Below are positions 20,728 to 32,689 of a DNA stretch of 64,000 nucleotides, piece after piece; positions within the stretch are counted from its first letter, which is position 1; each line of letters begins with the position of its first letter. A program made the position numbers and the translations under genes. The stretch spans positions 115,907,002 through 115,971,001 of the forward strand of contig CM053276.1 of assembly GCA_028583415.1 (NCBI GenBank), given 5' to 3'. The notes beneath the pieces are model-generated. The model searched no databases, was not told where the DNA came from, and worked only from the letters and a program-made list of their open reading frames with translations. The stretch is from Protea cynaroides. Taxonomy: Eukaryota; Streptophyta; Magnoliopsida; Proteales; Proteaceae.

Positions 20728-22108
20728 GGGAAAAAAGACGGTTACTTCCTTTATAACTTACTTTAATGACAACTAAACACCCAAGTTTTAGGAAAAGACA
20801 AACGACCTCAATTTGTAACGGTGTTAAAGTTATATTTTTTGTGGACAACTTTACCTCTGAGACCATATTCTTCCTCTGTCTCTGCTATCCCTCTCCTTCT
20901 CCTTTTCTCTCAATCCGTCTTGAACGGAACGATTCAATACGGGTTGTGCGCTTTGTCTTTGGAATGGTGCCAGGGCCTTTAAACACCTTTCTGCAAGAAT
21001 CAAACAACTTTTGAAGCATCATTGGCACTGAAGGTCAGCGACGACATATCGTCATCATCCTACATCTCTTCTGGTTAATAACTTTATTCACAGGCTCAAC
21101 CTTGCTGTGTCTTTTCTTCTTCTCGATCAAACCAATCTTAGTCCTCATCCAGAAAACCATGTCTCTACAACTTAAAAATTGCAGAGCTTCCCTTCTTGAC
21201 TGAAGGTGATTTTTTTTTTTTTTTCAATCAGGTAGTTGTAACGGGTAGGTGTGCAGTTTTTGCACTATTGCCAACCCCCATTTTGTTATTTTTGTAGCCC
21301 TTTTATAGACTTTTTTCAGCATTATGATGATGAATATTTGATTGAAGGTGAATTTCATAAAATTGAAAAAAGAAAGGTAATAGAAAATTGCAGAGCTTCC
21401 CTTCTAATTGAAATACCTCGAGTTCGTCATTGGAGTTCTTCCCAGTTCTCTGCAACTGTTAGTTTTGGAGAAAGAATCTAAGAAGAACCGTCATCAACCC
21501 CGAGTGGGTCTCGTTTACGATGAGAGAAAATGCAAACATTCAATCCCTTTTGGAGAAGATCATCTTGAGAATCCAATTCGAATCAAGGCGATATGGGAAA
21601 AGCTTCAATCTTTCGAAATTCATCAGAGGCAGTAATTACTTCTGCTTATGCTCCGCTGAGCTATGATTTTGTTTCACCCGCGAACGAAAACCCTAGTACA
21701 GTTTTTTTTTATTTGTTTGATTCAATCGAAGTATATTGCAAGAAATTTGAGAGAGACTAAATGGGAAAACCACCGTTGTTGCCCATCTTCTTGTCACTGA
21801 AGATCTCGATTTCAAATTCTTGGGTTTTTTTTTTTTTTTTTTCCTTTTTGGTGAAGAGGAAAAAAAACACCTCTCTACATTAGATTCACTCCTTGGTGTT
21901 TTTTTTTCCCAATTACCCTTGTAAATGATTAATTTGGTCATTAAAGAAATATTGGACTTCCATCGTTAGCATCTAATGGAATATTTTTAACATCGTAGAT
22001 CTATTTGTATTTTAATAGTGTTTTTAAGGGAGGTATTTGTCTTTTTCTAAAAATTGGGTGTTCTACTGTCATTAAGGTAAATTATAGGAGAGGAAACTGT
22101 CTTTTTCC
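20728..22108. mobile_element. Mutator-like element B carrying a histone deacetylase piece
   Basis: About 1.38 kb with terminal inverted repeats of about 110 bp. The left end (GGGAAAAAAGACGGTTAC, CTTTAATGACAACTAAACAC, AGGAAAAGACAAACGACC) aligns with the reverse of the right end (GGAAAAAGACAGTTTCC, CTTAATGACAGTAGAACACC, AGAAAAAGACAAATACC). There is no transposase. The phrase AAAATTGCAGAGCTTCCCTT occurs twice inside (about 21174 and 21385), so part of the interior is duplicated. The flanks are A-rich and no clear 9-bp target duplication could be seen. Confidence 0.75.
21486..21635 (+). pseudogene. Histone deacetylase (class II) N-terminal fragment
   Basis: The frame reads KKNRHQPRVGLVYDERKCKH, then GEDHLENPIRIKAIWEKLQ, then IHQRQ and a stop. 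This matches the start of the catalytic domain of plant class II (RPD3/HDA1-type) deacetylases of the HDA5/HDA15/HDA18 group, where GLVYDE..CKH..P.GEDHPE.P.RI..IW.KLQ is conserved. Only this one exon-sized piece is present. The zinc-binding catalytic core is absent, so it has no enzyme activity. It lies inside the inverted repeats of MULE B, which indicates capture from a host gene. The Pro of the usual DHPE is Leu here. Confidence 0.8.
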
Positions 22109-22780
22109 AAAAAAAAGTATAAAAATAAACATGTGAGATGAAACCGTAGAGAAAAATTTAGCCGAAATTTTATCAAAATCCCACTAGAATCCAGTAACTA
22201 CACCTCTTGGGTCCTGGGAATCTCTCTTCATACCATACACCGTTGAAGCAATCCAACTTGATTTAACGACAATGTCAATAGAAACTTCCATCTCTCTCGA
22301 AATCATCAGATACGATCAAATCATCTAGCCTTAGAGCAACAACTTTATTTCAAATTATTCTAGTTTAAAAAATCGGTTTCAATTTCTAACACACAAAAGA
22401 GAAAGAAGCTCGCTTTCCATTCACACTTCACGGCAAGAGCTAAGAAGAACAATCACAAATTCGAAGCTTTTCATAAAGGATCATGCGTTTATATGCATGA
22501 TTTTGGCATTTTGCTCCGAAATCGTGAAAAAATAAAATGTTTGATCTAAATGAAATGCAGCTCAAGGATATCAAGATTTAATCAAGGCTCTCTTGGTTTG
22601 TCTTATATAATATATTATATAATACATTATGAAATTTATAATTGTTTGACATGATTTATAATATATATTTATAATTAAAATAAATAAATATAAACTATAG
22701 TCTATAAATAGATTATTAATAGATTATTGATTGTTTATCATTGTTAGAATAATATATTATTCTTTAATTATAACCTAAAC
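22109..22780. other. Non-coding AT-rich stretch
   Basis: No gene seen. Strongly AT-rich from 22600 to 22770 (TATAATATATTAT-type runs). Confidence 0.5.
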
Positions 22781-24450
22781 CTCAAAACCCGATAAACCCT
22801 CTCACGGTTCCTTCAACTCCCTCTTTCTAAACTCTCTCCTCCCTCTCTCTTGGCGAACCAGCATCTCTTCCTTGGCGAACCAGAGGTATGTGTTCTTCTT
22901 CCTCTCTCTTCCTCCCCCTCCTTTTCTTCCTCTTCTCTTTACGATTTCATTTTTTTTTTCTGATTCTCTCTTTTAGGTTTCCGTCTCCCTGCGATTTTCG
23001 TTTATAGGTTTGCAAGAAGTGAAGACGCTGTGAGCTGATTCTCTCTTATAGGTTCCGTCTCTCTGCGATTTTCGTTTCTAGGTCTGCAAGAAGTGAAGAC
23101 TCTGTGAGCAGGTATGATGTGCCTTGAGTTGGGAAATAATAATGGGCAGCAGTGTGCCTTTTTTTTTTTTTTTTTTTTTTTTAATTCTATTCACTGCTTG
23201 AAAATATTCCTCGAAGCTTCATGTTATGATTTTAGGCAACTATTAGCTTCCTGTGAAAAAATGTGAGCGTACATTTAAGGCTTATATCGGTTCTAAGCAT
23301 TTACCATTATATATAAAGAGCTGTTCCTCTATAACAGGTTTTGGATTCGGGATTTTTTTTTTTTTTTTCTAAACCTGAATATAAAACGGTTTGGATTTGG
23401 GTTGATTACCCATTTAAATCTGGTCCCAGTCTCCATTAAATATTTGTTTGGGTATCTGAGCAATTGCAGATGTCATTTTCTTCAATGTTGGTTGATGATT
23501 GGTGGTTATGTTTCATGTTCCTTAGACTTCTATATATCAGTTTTCTGCCTTTATTACAGATTGATAGGATGACAGCAAGGAGCTAACGAATTAATAATAT
23601 TAGGAAGATGGCTTAATTGTAAAGGTGTCCATTGTCTGTCGGGATCATTTGATTCAGTCTGGAATTTCCATGGAACATGTAGTTTATAACATTTTAATCC
23701 TCACCTATTTGTGATATTTTGAGTTCTAGTTGAGTCTTGAGAAGTTTGTCTTGCTTCCACTTACATGTTCATTTCAGATGAAACCCTTTACTGAAATCCT
23801 GACTGAATACAAATCAAGCTACTGGATACCATGTTAAGTTTTCATTTCAAAAATTCAAACTAGTTAGTGGAGAGACTCAAGTACGTAAGGAATCCCAAGA
23901 TTCCGTACTTAACCAATATGGAATTATTCCCACACGTAACATGGCGGTAGAGTCAGCAGGGAGACTCAAGACTCAAGATTTTGCCAGAAACTTGTCGGAA
24001 TTTGGAATCCAACAAGTTCATTGATCGGATTTTGATATGTTCTCTGGTTGGACATTCTCCTTGGATAAAACTTGAGGATGAAGGGACTTACCAAAGCCAA
24101 TATGTAGTATATGTGTATAATACTCATACCGTATATTTTCAGCCTAATAAAATGTCGTTTTTTTTTTACGAATGTATTTTTAAATCTAAATGTTTAGACA
24201 TTTCAGAATACTGTTTGTTTTTTTAGCCATTCGCGTTTTAATTATCGTTCCTACTTCTTACCTAAACGGGCTTAGGGGGCTAGGGCTTGTTGTTTTCAAG
24301 CTTTGAACTCCATACTGTTCACTCTTAGTCATTCTCTCAGTCTCTGTGACTGAAACTGGAACATCTAGTTTCTCTCTTCCCGCCATTCCAGCACTCTCGA
24401 GTCGAGTCAAGCCGTCGACCAAAGACTATCTCCGGCAGTTCGGAGACTTA
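22780..24450 (+). promoter_or_regulatory. Candidate PWP2 promoter and 5' leader region
   Basis: Begins with AAACC/AAACCCT-type motifs (22773-22799), resembling the telo-box common in promoters of plant ribosome-biogenesis genes. A CT-rich leader-like stretch follows. A donor-like AGAG/GTATGT lies at 22886-22890, and another exon-like segment ends ACTTAG/GTAAGG near 24451. A TTTTAG acceptor at about 27138 lies just before the PWP2 start codon, so a spliced untranslated leader is plausible. This is inference from motif and position only. Confidence 0.25.
22961..23110 (+). repeat. 75-bp tandem duplication in the leader region
   Basis: Two near-identical units of about 75 bp (22961-23035 and 23037-23110), each TGATTCTCTCTT.TAGGT...CGTCT.CCTGCGATTTTCGTTT.TAGGT.TGCAAGAAGTGAAGAC.CTGTGAGC with a few differences. 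Each unit carries two TAGGT sites that resemble 3' splice acceptors. Confidence 0.88.
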
Positions 24451-27209
24451 GGTAAGGCCTCGCCATCGCTCGCTTGGGTTATATCTCCCCTATGTTCTCT
24501 CTTTCTCCCTGTTGATGATCTCTTCTAGCACCAAAGCCGTATTTGATATCTACAAAAGCTCTTTTTTTTTCCCCGTAAAAATAACGCCATTGAAGACAGT
24601 AAAATAGAGACACAATTAAGATAGTTTTTTCCTCACTTCCAGCTTGAACGAAAGTTGATGGCAACCGACTTTCAACTTGACGTACCTCTTTATCCAATCT
24701 ATTTTGTTATCAAAATGCCTGCCCTAAAAGATAAAGAAACACCGAGGATGAAAGTTCCAACCTGGAAATTCCTGAAAGGGTTACTTCGTATGTGAGTTTC
24801 CAACAAAAGTAAACAGAAGGCCAACAATGGTGGCTCTAATCTCCCAACACCTTTTTTGATTTCTGTAATTTCTGGAACTATAGAATCATTGTTTATATAC
24901 GAATAAACTCCTAACTTGAAAACTATGATCGAACTTCACTTTTTCCTCTTCTGCGTTTCTGTTTTATGTTTTTTCCCCCTTTACTTTGGTAATTTTCCTT
25001 CGGTTTCCTCCTCCTCCTCTTCTTCTTCTCTATTTTTTCACTTGTTATTATTTTCAGTTGGAATAAATCTCTCTTTGTTTTCCTCCTCTGCTTCTTCTTC
25101 TAAGTTTTTGTTTTTTTTTTCTTCCTTTTTTTTCTCTTCTAATTCTTATTATTCTTCTGTTTTCTATTTTCTGTTTTCCTCTTTTTTCCCTATTTTTCTT
25201 CAGTTACCTCGTCCTCCTCTCCTTCTTCTCTGTTTCTTCTTCTGTTTTCTTGTATTTTTCTTCTCCTTTTGCTCATTATTGGTTATGTGACTTATTAATA
25301 GTCTGTGTATTGATAATATATGTGTTCATTTCTGGTTATTTTTATTTTCCATTTTATTGGAATGAAATTATCTATGCTTGATAATCTATGTATTGATATT
25401 TGATAATCTGTGTGCTCATGCCTCATTTGCTTGTGATTTCTATTCTTTATTTTGCTGGTGATTATCTATGTTTACTTGCTTTAATTGGCTGTTGTACTAT
25501 ACTTCTATTAATTTATTCTTAAAATATGTAGCTTACTAGTTTTAATGTGCTGTTAATTACATGCTGAAAACTTTGTTAAATGCTAATTGGAAAGCATATT
25601 TGATGTGTTTGGCATCATGGAGTTAACAATAGAGCATAATAAATATTGACTGACTTACATAAATACATGTTTTATGGTTCTGCTACTTAATTATATGCTA
25701 TTATGCCCAGTTTATTGCTTTGTGTTTTTTTTTTTTTGTGTGATAAAAATATGCTTCTTTGTATCCTATTCCTTGTTCATTATTTAATGGTTTTCTCATA
25801 TTAGGTTGTTACTAGCATAATTATAATATAATAACATATACCTTAAATGTAGCATATAAGCGTAATTGCATAGAGTTTAGATATAATGAATACCCAAAAA
25901 AAAAAAAAAAAGACTCTAGGGCGCCTTGTCGCCTAAGTGTTCAGCTAGACCTCCAATGCCTTGGGTCCCCTTATCGCCATGACAACCTTGATTCAGGGTG
26001 AGGGTTTTGGGCCTGTAACATTCCTCGTCCCCGCACCTTCATTGGGTGGTGCTTGTGTGGGAGGTGTGCCACCAGAAGTTGGGCTTGAAGCTTTCGCCTT
26101 ACCAAAGAGCTGACAGCTGATGGCTGCTTTGTCACAACTATTAGCAAAAAGCTCCAGTTGCTTGCATCAGTCCAAAGGTTGCTAGCCATTTGCAATCCAA
26201 GATGAGATAGGGTCCCGAATGGCTAGCCGTGTTGCTATGCCGCTGTTTCCATTGTAGCTAGGTTAGTTAGTTAATGATTTTTTTTATGTGAACAAGCCTT
26301 TTCTATTCCTAGTTTTTACTAAGAAAAAAAATGATTCAATTCAGTCTTCAGATTGAACAATTACCAAGTTTCACTACTAGTGTAGACAACAGTTACGTAT
26401 GCTTCAAATCCTAATAGTGATTTAATGCCGGATCAATTTCAGCAGGAAAATAGGCTGAGGAAGTAATTGCATCGATTGCGATCAAATGAAGGATCTAATG
26501 AAAGGCATATGGCAAAAAAGAGTGTTTCTTTTTTGGTGAAATGATTATTTTAGACGATGTCTGAATCAACCTTCGATTTTGATTTAGCCACAGTGCAATC
26601 AGCTTAAGCATGTTCCGACTTATCTTTCTGTGGTGATTTATTAGAAGTGCCCTTTGTTCTTTCATCTATATCTTGGCAAATGGTATTATATTTAGTAGAT
26701 AAAGGATAAATATGATTGTTTACGGCTGAGTGGCTATTGACCCATACGAAAACAATGCATTTTAGATTTCTAAGCCTGCCTTTTGCCCGTGAAGATATGC
26801 TCTACAAGTTTTCTGTGAGTAATTGGACTAGGTTATGGTGTCTAAATCTTAGACCTTCTCGATATAAAAAACAGTGGAGACTTCTTCATGTTCATTATCT
26901 TTGTGTGTAGGTGCACATTACCATAGCATATATATATATATATATATATATTAAATAATACAGATCTTGATCTGCATTGCTTGAGCTATGTTTCACTTGA
27001 GTCATCCTTAAATTCCTTCATTTTAAGCTATAGATATGCAACTACATGCACTAACTGGTATCTTGATAAAATGGCCCAGAGATTCAAGATCTGCTGCTCC
27101 TTTTGAAGAGTCGAGGCATTTTTACTTTTTGGTTTTAGATTGACACTTGACGGAGTACAGTGTATCTTGTTTGAAAGAGCAAAGACTGATCAGAACAGTT
27201 AAAGTAGCC
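24451..27209. other. Non-coding stretch upstream of PWP2
   Basis: No gene recognised. 24985-25275 is a low-complexity CT/TTC tract that gives a spurious Ser/Phe/Leu-rich frame. Around 25913-25985 the GGCGCCTTGTCGCCTAAGTG wording resembles the end of common plant hAT MITEs. A (TA)n run lies at 26930-26951. Confidence 0.45.
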
Positions 27210-30200
27210 ATGAATTTCCGATTTCAGAACCTTCTTGGTGCTCCTTACAGAGGTGGAAACGCTGTCATATCCGGCAACAATCTCCTCATCTCTCCTGTGG
27301 GCAACCGGATCTCTGTCACCGACCTTATCAAATCGGAAACTGTAACCCTGCCATGCGAGAGCTCCTCCAACATCTCCCGAATCGCTGTCTCTCCTGATGG
27401 AAACTTTCTCCTAACAATAGATGAAAACAATAGATGTCAGTTCATCAATCTTTGTCGTCGTGTAGTTCTTCATCGCATGTCATTTAAGAAGCCTGTCTCG
27501 GCAATCAAATTCAGCCCGGATGGAGCCTTAATCGCTATTGGTGTTGGTAAATTGCTCCAGATATGGCGGTCTCCTGGTTTTCGGAAGGAATTCTTTCCAT
27601 TTCAGTTGATTCGAACTTTTGCTGATTGTGATGCCTCTATCATGGCCTTAGATTGGAGTCCGGATTCTAACTATGTTCTTGCTGGTTCAAAGGATTTGAC
27701 GGTGAGACTGTTATGCTTGAAAAAATTGGATGGGTTTAATAAGCCATTTTTGTTTCTAGGACATAGGGATACCATTGTAGGTGCCTTTTTCTGCACGGAC
27801 AAGAAGTTGGATAAGGTTTCTAGGGTTTATACTATTTCACGTGACTGCTCGGTTTTCAGGTGGACTTATAGTGGCAGTGAAGGTAGAACTGATGATTTGA
27901 ATGGGGAAGTTTCAGGTCCTCCTTCTCCTGGCACTCCAGAGCAGAGAGCTCCAGGGAATGCTATAGGAGATGTTGATAGTTTTGATAATGATAATATTAA
28001 GAAAAGGAAGGCTTTGGATGGAAGTGCTGATAATTGGGATAAAGAATATGAGTTTCTTCTACATAAAGGCAAATGGGAGTTGTCTAAGAAGGATAATTGT
28101 ATGCAGGCACCGGCAAAATTGACATCTTGTGATTATCACCGTGTTCTTGATCTTCTTGTAGTGGGGTTCTCGAATGGTGTCTTTGGGCTCTATCAGATGC
28201 CTGATTTCATCTGTATTCACTTGCTTTCTATATCAAGGGAGAAGATCTCAACTGCAGTTTTTAATGAGCTTGGTAACTGGTTAACATTTGGCTGTGCAAA
28301 ACTAGGGCAGTTGCTCGTATGGGAGTGGCGGTCAGAGAGTTATATCTTGAAACAACAAGGGCATTACTTTGATGTGAATTGTCTGACATATTCATCTGAT
28401 TCACAACTCTTGGCTACTGGAGCTGATGATAACAAAATCAAGGTAAATTATGTTGGTGTAATTCTTCTCTTTATGCTAAACCATCTATGATATTATATCT
28501 ATCTTTATGCACAATTAACTGTAGCAAAATGATCAAGTGAGTTGGTTTGTGCTTTTTTTTTTTTTCCCAGTTATGCATGCTGAACCTAACAGATATATTG
28601 TCACTTCCTTGCTACAGGTGTGGACAGTTTCATCAGGTTCTTGTTTTGTGACATTCTCTGAGCACACCAATGCAGTCACTGCACTCCACTTTATGGCTGG
28701 CAATCATTGTTTATTGAGTGCATCTCTGGATGGCACTGTTCGTGCCTGGGACATGTTGCGGTATCGGAACTTTAGGACATTTACCACTCCATCTTCCAGG
28801 CAGTTTGTTTCTCTGGCTTCAGATCAGAGTGGTGAAGTAATTTGTGCTGGAACTCTGGATTCATTTGAGGTACTTTTTTCTCTATCTCAAATTTTGTGGC
28901 TACTGAGATATTGTTAATTGTCTTCCTGACTTGGGTTTTTATGTATCTGTAGATTTTTGTATGGTCAATGAAGACTGGCCGCTTGTTGGATGTTCTTAGT
29001 GGTCATGGAGGACCTGTCCATGGTTTGATGTTTTCTCCTACTAGTGTACGTTGATTTATCTCTGGGCAATATCTGGTTGTCTGCAATTATTCTATCTTTT
29101 CTACAATTTTTCTGTGAAGACTGTTTCTAATAGTTTGAAATGTTCTCTGGATCTGTTTAGAAGTTATGAATTTTTTTTTCCTTTTTGGTTCTTATAATCT
29201 CATAAGTGATGAGACATTAATCTAAAAAATAAAAAAATTATAAGGCATCTAAGAACTTTTGTTTTTACCTGTAGGCAATCCTAGCTTCATCTTCGTGGGA
29301 CAAAACTGTTCGATTGTGGGATGTTTTTGAAGGAAAAGGTGCTGTTGAGACATTTCCTCACACACATGATGTTCTTACAGTGGCTTATCGCCCAGATGGA
29401 AAGCAGTTAGCTAGCAGCACATTAGATGGTCAAATCCACTTCTGGGATCCCATAGATGGTTTGCTAATGTTCACAATTGACGGCCGAAGGGACATTGCTG
29501 GTGGACGTCTCATGACTGATCGAAGATCTGCAGCAAATTCAAGTTCAGGAAAGTGTTTTATGACCTTATGTTATTCTGCAGATGGGAGTTACATTTTAGC
29601 TGGTGGGAGCAGCAAATACATTTGTATGTATGATGTTGCAGATCAGGTTAGTTTTCTGAAGTGAAGAATTCTTTGTAGACAGGATGATAAGTTATCTTTT
29701 ATATGTTTTCCTTTAAGAGAGTAGTATAACTACTCTAGTGATCATGCTTATAGTGGAGCAGGTAGATATATTCAAGAGATCTGAAAATTTGTCAACATTA
29801 GGGGAGCTGGGAAGCCTAATATTTTAGCTTGAGGGTGGTCTGCAGAAGGTGGTGGCCTACTTGCTGTTGAGAAGTAACCATGATGATAGGACCAGTTTTT
29901 CTTAATATTAAGATAATGATTCATTAGCTGATCCCCTTTAGTTAGGATAAGGCTGAGTTGAATTGAATTGAGATAATGATCATTAAAGATTATGGTAACT
30001 AACATGGAGTCATGGACATGTCTCCAGGTTGAGTTTTCATGATCAGGTTGCAGACACCTTTGTCCATGGACACAAAATATCATTACTAAGTTTTGGTAGC
30101 AATGTAGGCTGTATAAGGAGCAATCCTGTATCTAATCTATCATTGTCACATTTTGGTATCAAATAACACCTTTTTTCCTCATGATATTACCCTAGGAGTT

Positions 30201-32186
30201 GCTCCATATGATACGTTTTTAGGGCTAAAATATGATCTATATTCTCTCTCAAGGAATGACTTTTAATTCCTCCCCCCCCCAAAATTTTTTTTTTCTTTTT
30301 TCCTTGCCTATCTCTGTAGAAGTAATTGCATTCCATTTGGAAGTTGCTGGTTGCTTTGATTCCTTTGGTCTTAAAATATATTCTGATTTCACTTATGTGG
30401 TTGATTTGTGTCTTCCTAGTAACTGGTTCTTACCTCTGGTTACTGAAATTATTACTTGGGTATAATTTGTTTATGGTACTTTGTAATGCTATTGTGATTT
30501 ATATTGGCCACAGGCTTGATGAGGGCTTCCCTCTGTTGGTTGTGAGCTTTTTGTTTAGTTCTTGTGGAAAAAATAGTTAATAATCTCCTGTCTGGGGCTT
30601 TGGGATGTGGGACAGCAGACTTGGCTCCCATACCTCTTACTCAGATTAACTAGCCCAAAATATGCATCAGCAATGCTTCTTTGTTTATAAATTTTATATA
30701 TTCATTTAATATTGGATAGTAAAGCTCCAGTAGAGGCCCATAAAGTTATGTGTATTGACTCGGTGGTTAAAACATGTCCATCTTGCTATTTTGGCAAAGG
30801 CAACCAATATATTTTTTGTGAAAGCAATCTACAAGGTCTGACCCAATCAATGCCGTCTTGATGTCTTCTGAACGTGTGGAAGGATTGAGTGTAGGATGCC
30901 CCAGACCCAACTGTGTTTCTGCTGGCTCCTGACCAGACACTCCCAAATGGTTGAAACTTGGTCTACCAATGATCAAAATGGTTGTCTTATGCTTATAATA
31001 CTAATTCTCTTGCTCTGATATGAAACTGATTGGCTTTAATAATCAGTTTTGATTATTTATTTATTCTTTTATTTTTTATTCTTTAGAGTCATCAGTTTCT
31101 ATATAAAAGATGATCAGCTACAATCAAAGTCTTCTAATGCATTTGTTTCTTGCACATTGCCCCAGGTCCTGCTTCGTAGGTTTCGGATAACCCACAATCT
31201 CTCTTTGGATGGGGTTTTAGACTTTTTAAACTCCAAGAAGATGACTGAAGCTGGTCCATTAGATTTGATTGATGATGACAATAGTGATGTAGAGGAAGGC
31301 GTTGATAAACAAACCCGAGGGAAATTGGGTTATGATTTGCCCGGGTCCATGCCAAACCGTGGAAGGCCTGTAATTCGGACAAAGTACTTGAGGATAGCAC
31401 CAACTGGCAGGTGTTGGGCAGCTGCAACAACAGAGGGAGTCTTGGTGTACTCAATAGACGATTCCTTTATATTTGATCCCACTGATCTTGACATGGATGT
31501 TACACCAGAGGTACTCACCATTCTGTTTGGCATGATGTCTTAGGGAGTTGTTTAAATCTCAAGAAAGTTATCAAGTTCACTGCAATCGTGTGTTCACTAC
31601 TTTGGGCCTTTCAGGCAATTGTTCATTTAGGGCCTGAGGTTTAAATTTTTTTTTTCCATGGTGTTGCACAGGCTGTTGATGCTGCTCTTGATGAGGATCA
31701 AACTCAAAGGGCATTATTGCTCAGCCTCCGTCTGAATGAAGACAATCTAATAAAAAGATGCATTGTTGCTGTAAACCCAGTGGATATAAAAGCTGTTGCT
31801 TCATCGATCCCTTTCAAATATTTGCGGAGACTAATAGAAGCATTTGCAGATCTTCTAGAAAGCTGTCCACATTTGGAGTTCATACTTAGATGGTGTGAGG
31901 TATGTCATTACTCTAGTTTTTGGACTGTTTGCTGTTAATTTTAAATTATACTCTGCTCATTATTGTACATGCGTGCCACTTCAAGAAATTTTGTTTTACA
32001 TTTTGGGTGCTGTAGGAACTCTGCAAAGTTCATGGTCACTCTATTCAACAGAATTCGAGAAGCCTGATTCCTGCTTTAAGGTCCTTGCAGAAGTCCATTA
32101 CAAGATTGCATCAGGATCTGGCAGATACTTGCTCCTCTAATGAGTATTTGCTTCAATATTTATGCTCAATGGGCACCAAAAAGTGA
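27210..32186 (+). CDS. PWP2: PWP2 (periodic tryptophan protein 2), 7 exons
   Basis: WD40 protein of the small-subunit processome (UTP-B complex with U3 snoRNP), acting in the nucleolus in 18S rRNA maturation. Exons are 27210-28442, 28618-28869, 28953-29045, 29275-29646, 31166-31510, 31672-31899 and 32016-32186. All introns are GT-AG and every junction is phase 0, giving 897 aa, close to the usual size of about 900. The start is the ATG of MNFRFQNLLGAPYRGG; the open frame upstream lacks an ATG. Two seven-blade-type WD40 blocks are visible: FSPDGALIAIG and LDWSPDSNYVLAGS in exon 1, then LLATGADDNKIKVW, LLSASLDGTVRAWD, LASSSWDKTVRLWD and LASSTLDGQIHFWD. An acidic linker (about 235-300) separates parts. 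Exons 6-7 form the C-terminal Utp12 domain. Intron 4 (1.5 kb) holds a LINE tail. No break was seen, so it is probably functional. Confidence 0.93.
29912..29972 (+). mobile_element. LINE tail in PWP2 intron 4
   Basis: GATCCCCTTTAGTTAGGATA then AGGCTGAG followed by TTGAATTGAATTGAG repeats. This matches the 3' tail style of RTE-type LINEs (compare CCCATTTAGTTGGGATAAGG at about 2712-2731). Only the tail is evident. Confidence 0.5.
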
Positions 32187-32689
32187 GCTGCTGTTGGTGG
32201 TGGTGGTGATGTTGGTGTTGGCACGGGTGGCATTCAAATTTTGTAGAAATTTAGTGGCATAACTTTATTGTAAAAGAAAATATTCATTGTATTTCAGTGA
32301 AAGGCGTTTGAGGCCTGTAATTTTCTCGTTTGTTATTTTTTGAGTTTCTTTGTTTTATCTTTCCCCCCTAAAGGGAAAAAAAAATGAATTTGCCATTTAC
32401 CTTTGATTGGGTTTGAGACCAATCATTGTAGATGGTTCGTGAGATTATTATAATGAAACAAATTTACGAAACCAGGAATTAGTTGAAAAAAAATATATTT
32501 TTACCTTTTAATACATAAACAGGTGGCCCCAATTAAAAAAAAAAAAAAATCTAAGGATTGAACAATCAAAGAATTGAAGACAATAAATAGAAGAAGAGAA
32601 CTCACCAGTACAAAATCCCATAAAACATTGGTACAGTAACAAGCCAATCAAATGTATAGGATCAAGATAACGTGCGTAGTTATAAGCTG
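32187..32689. other. PWP2 3' flank
   Basis: 3' untranslated region and intergenic DNA between PWP2 and the convergent chalcone-synthase relic. It starts with a GGT-repeat stretch at 32193-32220. No further gene. Confidence 0.5.

Noticed and set aside
24916..25290. Open frame of 124 codons rich in Ser, Phe and Leu
   Set aside because: It is the translation of a CT/TTC low-complexity tract. It has no domain and a biased composition.
27147..27209. N-terminal extension of PWP2 (21 extra codons)
   Set aside because: The open frame starts at a TTG, not an ATG. The family begins at MNFRFQNLLG, at 27210.
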